Below the pieces are notes generated by a model that was given only the letters and a program-made list of their open reading frames with translations, searched no databases and was not told the DNA's origin. This document shows, one piece after another, positions 56,244-64,000 of a stretch of DNA of 64,000 bases (its first letter is position 1; each line of letters begins with the position of its first letter). Both the position numbers and the translations under genes were made by a program. The DNA lies in assembly GCA_947685225.1 (NCBI GenBank), contig CANTUV010000024.1, positions 26,740,001-26,804,000 of the forward strand. The letters are read 5' to 3'. The DNA comes from Garcia nutans (Eukaryota > Streptophyta > Magnoliopsida > Malpighiales > Euphorbiaceae).

Positions 56244-57130
56244 AGCATGTCATTTTGTTTAAGAAATAGTAGTTATGACACGCCTATAGACACAACCGTG
56301 TCAATGGGCGTGTCCATGTTTTTTTAAGTCATGTCGATTTTAAATCAAACATAATTTCCTCTCTCCTCTTCCCCTCTTTTACTATTTTCTCTCAAATTTT
56401 CACACGCTCACCATCGAAATCACACACCCATTCATCATAGAAGGGATTTCGACTCCAATTATGTGATTTGGAGGGGATTTACTCATTTTTTCTTCGATTT
56501 TCTCGCATTCTTCATGCTATTCAAGTACACACTCTTAACTTTTGAAATTTTATTTTATTTTATTTTTTTTGCGATTTGTTTGGAGATTCTTTGAGATCTG
56601 TTGATTGTTGGATTTGTTTTGTTTAGTTGGATTTTAGAGACTCAATTCTATTTTATTGTAGGTTTGTTTATTTTCCATTACTAGTTTCTAGGGATTTCGT
56701 AATTTTTTTACTATGGGATTTCGCGTTTTATTTGAGTTTTGTGGATATTTTGTGATTTAATCATTTTGTTTTTGAAGATTCTATGGTTAGAATCGAGTTG
56801 CACTTATTGACACTCTATTTTTTATTATTTATTCTTAATGAGATGACATCCTATATTTTGTTGCGTTAGGCTATGGTGATATTGAATTGGGACAGTGATA
56901 TTGAATTGGAGTGATGCTTGTTATGGTGATTGACTATTGCATGGATTTAAAAAAAGGGTTACCCGTATTGAGAATTAGTTCATTGCTCTCTCATTGGTTT
57001 AGTGTCATTACTTTTATTGTTTGATAATGCATTACTATTATTGGTTTTGTTGGGTTGGGCTATTGTGTTGCTCTTCTTTGCTTGTTTGGTGTACTTTGTT
57101 TTGAGGCTATTCTTGTTTGTCCTACAGATC
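56244..57130 (+). mobile_element. Athila region between solo LTR and env-like ORF
   Basis: Begins with the rest of the CGTGTC motif array (56270-56325). Low-complexity T-rich sequence follows, resembling an intron or leader, ending in a pyrimidine tract and TTTGTCCTACAG (57115-57126), a good 3' splice acceptor just before the env-like ATG. Confidence 0.6.
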
Positions 57131-58622
57131 ATGGGTCCTCACAAACAAGTGCCATCTAAATTACCAACTAAGTGGGCTAGAGGTGAAGGTAGCTCAAGCT
57201 GACCTACTACCACTCCCATCTCGAAATTCATTGTTGGCCACAAGTGCCATCGATTCTCAACTGCAAAGGAACGAAGACTCTTTGAATTGTTAGGGAACAA
57301 GGATTGGTTGCCACCTAGAATTTTGGATTGGGGTTCCATGGAGTGAGCCAACATACTGACTAATGTCCGAGAATTGATCAACCAGCCGAGATGGGAACAA
57401 CTCTTCTCTATTAATGAACCTTCCTATAGAGAGTTAACCTGGAGTTCTTTTGCACTTTTCAATTTGATAAAAATAGATCTCTATCATCGATCCGACGATG
57501 AAGTTATGATTGGGCGGTCAGTGATTCCACATGAGCATCAACAAACTTGGCATGCATTTAGGTTTTTTTACTATGGAGGAGGTGCAGACCATAGAGTATC
57601 TTAACTTCGAGGTAGACTTTGTGGAGTACGATGTCATTCCTCCCAGGGTTTGGAGCACATTTGCATCGACTGCCCCCAAGTATCAGCCGAAGGTATCAAA
57701 GGCATCAAATTTTGAGTCCTTCCCGTGTTGAGCAGTGCATAATCTGTTGGTTCACACCATAGTGGCTCGACTTAGTAGTACAGGAATTGTTGGCCTAAGG
57801 GAGCTATTCTTCTTGATTTGCATGGTCCATAAGATCCGGTGCAACATAGCTCATGGTATCACGCACTTTTTCTACAACTAGTCGAAGAAAGGGGCACCGG
57901 GTAACTTGTATGGTGGCATGTATGTCATGAGACTTGCTCGCAATTTGGGGGTGCTGGATGGATGCCTCCCAATGACTTTGGATGGGCTCCCCAAACTTTT
58001 GAGCATGGATACTTTGAAATGGTTAGACCGGGAGAGGGTGGTGGAGCTGCAGGGGCCACCCATTGATTCTGAGCCAGTACCACCCACGAATTTTAAGCCA
58101 AATCCTCCTATTTCTACTTTTGACATACCTCCACCTCTACCGACAGACATCCCCAGCCCGTCTACCACTGCCAGACCTTCTTCTTCAGCTGGCCCGTCTT
58201 TTACTCCAACCCCTACCTTCAGAGACTGGCATCATTTTGTGGATGTTGAGTGGGATAATGATAAAAAACCAACTGAGTTTGAATGCTAGATATGCAGGAT
58301 AGAAGGCAAAATTGGCAACATTAAGCTAAACCAGAATAAAATATTGACTTAGCAGAATCAGATCCAGTATTTCATAGAGCAGCACTACTCATCCTTCCAA
58401 GCACAACTGGATCACGAAATACTGAGGAGGCAATGGCTCTAGTAGTCTATACTCGAGTTTTGGAGACATCATGGATTTAGCCTTCACAGCCGCCGCCACC
58501 ACTGTACTAGCCTTCAGTGCCCCATGTTCATATTTAGGACGATGATGATAACGATGATGCTAGTGCCAACGGTGATGATACCGGCACTAGTAATGATTTC
58601 AGTGCAGAGCCCATGACCGAGT
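57131..58622 (+). pseudogene. Athila env-like ORF
   Basis: Starts MGPHKQVPSKLPTKWARGEG. Later segments include HRFSTAKERRLFELLGNKDW, the PRILDWGSME and YRELTWSSFALF stretches, and a LARNLGVLDGCLPMTLDGLP segment of the type found in Athila-family extra ORFs. A proline-rich part (58075-58210) and an acidic tail (DDDDNDDASANGDD) end near 58622. Stops and frameshifts occur at about 57200, 57346, 57602, 57729, 57880 and 58287. Its place after integrase is where Athila/Calypso elements keep their env-like gene. No clear transmembrane segment is visible, and its function is unproven even for intact members. Confidence 0.75.
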
Positions 58623-59889
58623 AGCTCATTTTGTTTATTTACTCATTTTGTTTATTTATTTTATTTTCTTTTATATTCCTTTTTATTTTCCTATGAATGA
58701 CTGTACATTTCATTTTTAATATTTTCATATTTTTTATTATTATTATTCATATATATGTCTTTCATCCTTCACCATTCTATATGTCAATTTTTTTTGTCCT
58801 GTCGCTTTTTTGACATTGCAACTCTTTTGGAACCCTATTCATATATGTCAATTCAGAACATGTCAGAGAAGTTCTCTCTCTTTTGTTCTTTTTATTATTT
58901 TACACACATTGGGGACAATGTGCATCTTAAGTGTGGGGGAGAGGTATATTTTATATATTGAGATTTGTTTTCATTTTTTGCCATTTCTTGTATTTGTCTC
59001 ATTTAGTTTCTTTGAATTTATTTTTTTGGGTTCAAGTAAACTAGATTGCTATTATAATATGAAGTGAAATGGTTCCTCTTTTCATTAAAATAATGATTGA
59101 TTTAACGAGTGACAATTTCTTGTTAAAGTTGACTCAATTTTCTTAATTGATTACTAAAGACTAAGTGTGATAGTTTGAATTAGGTAGTTAATTTATAAGA
59201 GTTGCACATCCAATGTTTAAAACCTTAGTTACTTTTTTTAGCATATCCCAATTCTTTAGATACTTGAGTCGAACTTAGTATGACATTTTTATTATCTTAA
59301 GTTCCTGACCACTTTATAAAAAAAATTAATTAAAATAATTAAAATAATTTTTCAAGAGCTTTGAAAATTTATCCATGTTCCACTGATTTTAACTCTTGAA
59401 TTGAAGCAAATGAGTTGGAATCATGAATAGTGCTAATAGCCATTTGAATGGTGATTCTAACTGAGTAACCGGGGGTTGGCATCACAAATGTTTACCTTCA
59501 CATCAAAAAGTTAGTATCAGTTCAAACAAGTTGAGCTCCTTTTGAAAAAAAATAAAAAAAAAATTAATGTTTCATGCAATGCATTTTATGAAGGGGTCAA
59601 AGAACTTAGGAGAAAACTTACACTTTTTTACTCTGTTCATGACTTTTGAGTTCTTAGAATTTTATGCTCAATCTTTTAACTCTGAATTTTTAGATTTTAG
59701 ATCGGTTAGATTTTTGTTTTGAAACTTCTTAATTCAACTATCATGTTTGAGATTTAGTTGTTGGTTGAGAATGTTGTGTTTTCTAATTCAAGTGTTGTAA
59801 AAGCTTTTGTTTTCTTCGGATATCATTTCTGCCTATTATAGTGATTTGGTTTGCTCGAGGACAAGCAAAAACTCAAGTGTTGACGAATT
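58623..59889 (+). mobile_element. Athila 3' untranslated region with polypurine tract
   Basis: Non-coding. At 58905-58947 the family's conserved TTGGGGACAATGTGCAT and AAGTGTGGGGGAGAGG occur. The latter is the likely polypurine tract, but lies 0.95 kb before the LTR, as is usual in Athila. A second ACTCAAGTGTTGACGAATT lies directly before the LTR. Confidence 0.7.
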
Positions 59890-60084
59890 TGATAAGTGTA
59901 TGATGATGATATTTTTTCCCTATTTCTTAATATATTTGTTGTCAAATTGAGTTTAATTTATTTGTTAAAGTGTTTATCAGGGTTGATTCTAGGAACATTT
60001 GAAATGTTGGGACCTTAAGGTTATTTAGGCTAGAATCACGGATGAAAGACAAGGAAAGAAGCTATTTTGGGGCAAATTCTTCAA

Positions 60085-60365
60085 ATGACACGCCCAATGA
60101 CATGGGCGTGTCCGTGGCCATGTCATTCAACTACTTTACAGAAGCTTTGACATGCCTAGAGACATGGGCATGTCATTGAACATGCCATTACTCCTGACTT
60201 ACAGAAGATGTGACATGCCCAATGACACGGGCTTGTCCCTGACCGTGTCCCTAACTCAGCATTGTAGTAGTAACAACATGCCTAAGGACATGGGCGTGTC
60301 ATTGCCCATGCCATTAAAGTTTGAAACAGCACCGTTGACACACCTACAGACACGGGCGTGTCAGG
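60085..60365. repeat. CGTGTC motif array in Athila 3' LTR
   Basis: Four to five units of about 63 bp as in the 5' LTR, with about half of the motif cores altered. Confidence 0.85.
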
Positions 60366-60381
60366 CAAAAGTTCTCTGGGC

Positions 60382-60388
60382 TATAAAA
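60382..60388 (+). promoter_or_regulatory. TATA box of Athila 3' LTR
   Basis: TATAAAA in CTGGGCTATAAAATA, about 20 bp after the motif array. Confidence 0.6.
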
Positions 60389-60881
60389 TATAAGCTAAAG
60401 AGCGAATTAGGGATGCAGTTTTATTTTTAGAGCCAACTTCCTGAGAAAAAAGAGAGTTTTGCAAGCCAAGAGTGAAGGTGAAGATCCATTTCATGCGAGA
60501 TTTAATCCAAGATTCGAGGATTGAAGTGAAGAAACATAAATCGTTCATTATGGATTGTTTGAATTCTTTTACTTATTTCCTCTAATTTAGAAGAATGCCA
60601 ATTCAGCTTTTTTTATTCAATTTAATTGAATTGATATTCATAAATGCTTTTTATGGCTAGGGGGATTCAATATCTGAATAGTATTTTCATCATCAACTTT
60701 TGTTGCACAATATTCAATTTTTCTTCACTTTAGTTTATTAAGTAATTCGTCTTTTATTTTAATCATCACACAAACTATTGATTTGCTAAACACTAGTTGA
60801 AATTTGTGCTAATATTTGACCTTGTCCCCAGTGGAACGATAACTTACTCGCTATTTTATTACTTGAGCGACTCGTGCACTT

Positions 60882-61453
60882 GTGAAAATCCCTGCTCACA
60901 CAAACTCTTTGCACAAAGATTCATTAGTAGCACCAAATATAATGTCATCAATATAGATTTGTATAATTAGAATGTTATGCAATTTCTTTTTAAAAAAAGT
61001 GTAGTATCAACTTTGCCTTTTGTAAAACCATTTTCCAATGAATATGCACTAAGTCTATCATACAAAGCTCTTGGAGCTTTTTTAAATCCATATAGTGCCT
61101 TGGTTAATTTAAAGAAATAATTTGGAAATTTATAATCTTTAAAACCATGGGGTTGTTCAAGATATATTTCTTCATTAATGAAACCATTCAAAAAAGCACT
61201 TTTGACATCAATTTTAAAAATTTTTAAATTCATATGACATGCAAATGCAAGAAAAATTCTAATTACTGCTAATCTGGCTGCGAGAGAAAGTGTCTCATCA
61301 TAATCAATGGCTTCCTCTTGGTTATAGCCTTTGGCTACCAATCTAGTTTTTTTTTCTAATAATGAGACCATCTTCATCAAGCTTATTCCTATATACACAT
61401 TTGCAACCAATAATTGGATGATCCTTGGTTCTAGGAACCTCATCAGCAACTGG
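60882..61453 (-). pseudogene. SIRE-like copia reverse transcriptase fragment
   Basis: Minus strand: VPRTKDHPIIGC, KTRLVAKGYNQEEAIDYDET, DVKSAFLNGFINEEIYLEQP, FKLTKALYGFKKAPRALYDR, ENGFTKGKVDTTLF and, after a frameshift in an A-run at 60990, the YIDDIIFGATNESLCKEF palm motif with the catalytic pair. Very close to SIRE-type RT. Cut on the right by the LTR at 61454 and on the left by Athila. Confidence 0.9.
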
Positions 61454-63462
61454 TGTAATATCCCTATGCATGCCCTAGAAGTTTTGTTGTTGTTGTTGTT
61501 GGTTTGAATTGAGAAATGGGAAGAGAATGTTTTTGTATGGTGGTTGGGAAAGAAAAGAGGGTTTAGAGATAATTGTATATGTTGCTTATATGGTGATATA
61601 TATAACATATAAAGTGGTCAAAATGGAAAGTCAAGGAAAGAGGATATTTTTGTGTTGGTTGTGAATTACTTAAATGGGTATAGATATGACAAAAGCTTAG
61701 TTAAATGGATGAGGGTATTATAGTAATTTTCTTTTGGATGGGTATTTAATGCCTATTGACTTTGTGTTTCTTCATCATTTCTTCTTCTTCTTGTTGTTGT
61801 GTGGCCGGCTCATCAAAGAGAGAAGAGAGCAAGAGAACAAGTGATGGTTTTGATGATTTCAAGTTCAAAGTGAAGGAAGTTTTCAAAGTTACAAGTTGGA
61901 GTTTCAAGGAATTTCATTATTTGGTAAGTTTGCTCTTGTTTACTCTTGTTATTTTTGAAGTTATGCTTGAGTTGAGTTGTGATTTGATGATGGTATGATT
62001 AAGTTGCTTATGGTGTGATTTTAAGTATTGATTTTGCTTGATAGATGAGAAGTTGGGTTGGTGTTGGTGATGGAAGAGTAAGAGTTGTGTTTAGTGAAAT
62101 TGTTTCTGTTTTACAATTAGTAAAGGCTGTGATTTGTATGATTTTTAATTAATTATAGAAAAATGTTCTTGAAGTGAATTTTTGATATGTTGTGCCCCTA
62201 TGAGTCTGGAATGACTGAAAAATATGTTGATTCGATTTTGGATAGGTTATGAGTTTAGAAAGATTATTTTTATTAGACCTGTTCCAGCAGGTACCTTAAC
62301 TGAAACAGCTCTATTTCGGGATTTTTAATAAAATGTAGAAAAATCATATTCAATTTAATTTTGGATATGTTGTTTCTTAGTGAGTCTAGTATTTGAGAAA
62401 AATAATTTGGAACCACGTTGATTGAATTTGATTTATGAAATTCACAAAGTTCAGAACTGCTGCCAGGATGCAGGGCAATTGGGGCAGTCTGGTTAGGTGA
62501 ACTATTTGACCAAGATTTTGTGTTCAGTTTGATCTGAAATTTTAAAGGAATGATTTTAAGATACAAAACTAAATTCTGTAAAAATTTTAGAATTTTTAGT
62601 CAAGTAGATTATTTTATACAATTTTTCAAAATAAGGATAAAATGGAGTCTACAACCAGAATGTACTATTCATATGGTCATTTTGCTAATATTCCTTTTGG
62701 ATTAGGTTGTGAAGAGGTTGAATTGTCCTAATTGCATTGTTGAGATTGAATAATGTTATGTTATTTATTGTGAATGGTAATGTGTTTCATGAGTAATGCA
62801 CATTGAAATGTTATACCAAAGATGTTATAGTGATTCAAATGAAATATGATTGAAGCATGCATTGATGATAGGATTGAATAATAATGTGAGATGTTGAGGC
62901 ATGATTGCTTAACTTGCTTGTGAAAAAGAAATGAATTGAAAAAGTATTGATAAGTTTAATGAACGGACCTATCCGTCTCCTGCGGAACCATGCGGACCCA
63001 GTGGGTTGGGCAACCGATCTTGGACTACCGATCTGGTAGGAGGAAGGTTCGATATAGTCAGTATTATACGTACCTATTTGCCTCTTGAGGAACCATGCGG
63101 ACCCATTGGAATGGGCAACCGAACTTGGACAACCGACCTGGATGGGGAAAGGTATGTTACTGATAATGTTATACGTGCCTATTTGCCTCCTGCGGACCCT
63201 TGGGATTGGAGGGCAACCGACATGGTTGGGAAAGGGTACGTATATAAAGTCATAGTTGTTGGCTATAATGATAAATTTAAATGAGTATAATGAATGGTGC
63301 TATTATATGAATATTGATGTGACATTGAACAAAGCAACATATTGAATAAATAATATGCTTTTGATTGATATATGTAATTAATTTGTGACATTGCATTTTA
63401 GCATGAATTATCTTACTAAGCCCTTGGCTTAGCGCGATATTGTTTAATCGCGCAGGTAATAG
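61454..63462 (+). mobile_element. LTR of the solo-LTR family, plus orientation, interrupted at 63463
   Basis: Starts TGTAATATCCC (61454). Shares with the minus strand of 53020-56238 the ATATATAACATA region, a GA-rich leader, the GC-rich 117-bp array (62965-63240) and a TTAGCGCGATATTGTTTAATCG / GCGCAGGTAA segment (63430-63458). A splice-donor-like TTGGTAAGTTTG lies at 61921. No CGTGTC array. No CDS is supported; frames at 61756-61998, 62273-62566 and 63006-63284 are by-products. Confidence 0.75.
62965..63240. repeat. GC-rich tandem array in the 61454 LTR
   Basis: Three units with CTCCTGCGGAACCATGCGG and GGGCAACCGATCTTGGACTA, the reverse complement of those at 43010-43375. Confidence 0.85.
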
Positions 63463-64000
63463 TGTAATATCCCAAATTGTACCCTAGGAGAATTGGATTA
63501 ATTGTTGATATTAATTGGATTATGTGTATAAGCTTAATGGTAAGAGAATAAGGAATATGAGAAAGTGTATATGTGGTGTATATGAGTTATATATGGTTGC
63601 AAGTCAAAGGAAGAGATTATTGTTATTATTTAATTGTGTTTAAGAATTATTTAAGTGAGTTTTGTGTAGTGGGAAAAGATATTTTATTTGTTTAATATTA
63701 AATGAAAGGTGGAGAGGATTTTAAGGAAAGTTGTTGGAGAGAGAAGGTTTGAATTTGTCTTTGGCTTCTCTTCTTTCCTTTCTTACGTGACAACCCATTT
63801 CTTTCTTTCCTTTTTCCATTTCTTTTCCTTTGTTCTTCGGCTAGCAGAAACAAGAGAGAGAGGAAGAGATTTATCCTTGCAAGATCAAGAGTAGAAGAGT
63901 TTTCAAGAGAACAAGTTGAAGGTTTAAGAGTTCTCCATCCTTGGTAAGTTCTTTCTTGACTCTTTGTGTTGTTTTGAGTTGATTGGATATTTGATGGTTT
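63463..64000 (+). mobile_element. Start of another LTR of the same type (runs off the window)
   Basis: TGTAATATCCCAAATTG directly follows the GCGCAGGTAATAG of the previous LTR. It has a similar layout: purine-rich AGAGAGAGGAAGAG leader (63850-63880) and CTTGGTAAGTTC splice-donor-like site (63940-63951). It continues beyond 64000. Confidence 0.6.

Larger units (their letters stand above)
31961..60881 (+). mobile_element. Athila-lineage Ty3/gypsy retrotransposon, degenerate and multiply interrupted
   Basis: 5' LTR 31961-33387, primer site, gag, protease and RT run up to 36027. The copia element and its duplication products follow at 36028-50620. Then come RNase H and integrase (50621-52460), the post-pol region (52460-53019), the solo LTR (53020-56238), an env-like ORF (57131-58622), a polypurine tract (about 58929) and the 3' LTR (59890-about 60881). 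Domain order, primer site type and an env-like ORF after integrase fit Athila. Every ORF has stops. The right flank is SIRE RT and the left flank is a later part of SIRE, so sequence was lost around one end. Confidence 0.85.
59890..60881 (+). repeat. Athila 3' LTR, internally and terminally deleted
   Basis: Starts TGATAAGTGTATGATG. Contains the CGTGTC array (60085-60365) and TATA box (60382-60388). Lacks about 0.4 kb after about 60575 relative to the 5' LTR, and ends at GTGCACTTG without the final about 35 bp. The next bases appear to belong to SIRE RT. Confidence 0.8.

Noticed and set aside
60878..60900. GAAAATCCCTGCTCACA resembles the end of the gag-only LTRs (GAAAATCCCCGCTCACA)
   Set aside because: No further LTR sequence is attached, and the bases fit the continuing SIRE RT frame on the minus strand. 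Probably chance.

Overview
This is a flowering-plant, probably eudicot, nuclear window with no intact host gene that I can see. It is almost entirely nested transposable elements, as expected of pericentromeric or other gene-poor heterochromatin. The evidence is plant-type LTR retrotransposons (Ty3/gypsy Tat/Ogre and Athila, Ty1/copia, and a SIRE-like copia), an RTE-type LINE with a (TTG)n tail, a CACTA DNA transposon, and primer-binding sites matching plant tRNA-Arg, tRNA-Asp and tRNA-iMet.

The outer layer looks like a SIRE-type copia element on the minus strand. Its reverse transcriptase lies at the right (60.9-61.45 kb), its 3'-terminal region at 30.8-31.96 kb, and its LTR at about 30.8-30.0 kb, continuing at 2.5-1.65 kb. 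Left of it (1-1.64 kb) is a decayed Tat/Ogre-type pol.

Element A (2527-30014, minus strand, exact GGTAT duplications) sits in the SIRE LTR. It is a gag-only LTR element with a tRNA-Arg primer site. Its relative, element B (9187-22648, plus strand, CCTCG duplications), inserted into A's gag. An RTE LINE (18967-21713) inserted into B's 3' LTR. A 3969-bp CACTA element (25489-29457, TTT duplications) inserted into A's 5' LTR. The CACTA element carries intron-containing fragments of three unrelated host genes: a DUF3082-like protein, phosphoglycerate mutase and ribosomal protein eL18.

The right half (31961-about 60881) is one degenerate Athila element on the plus strand, in the order LTR, gag, PR, RT, RNase H, integrase, env-like ORF, LTR. 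A minus-strand copia element (36028-50620) interrupts its RT. A solo LTR (53020-56238, CAGTG duplications) sits between its integrase and env-like ORF. An 11.2-kb unit running from the copia RT through the copia 5' LTR, the Athila integrase and most of the solo LTR was then tandemly duplicated through a CTTTTG microhomology. The first copy (38752-44926) later lost 1755 and 3190 bp internally. The window ends in two more LTRs of the solo-LTR family (61454 and 63463 onward).

The likely order of events is: SIRE; then A and Athila; then B, the copia, the LTR element and the CACTA; then the LINE and the segmental duplication. The main points for follow-up are the three-gene CACTA, clustered palindromes in the gag-only LTRs, motif arrays shared between unrelated LTRs, a paired-hairpin copia leader with a compensatory base-pair change, and the microhomology duplication.
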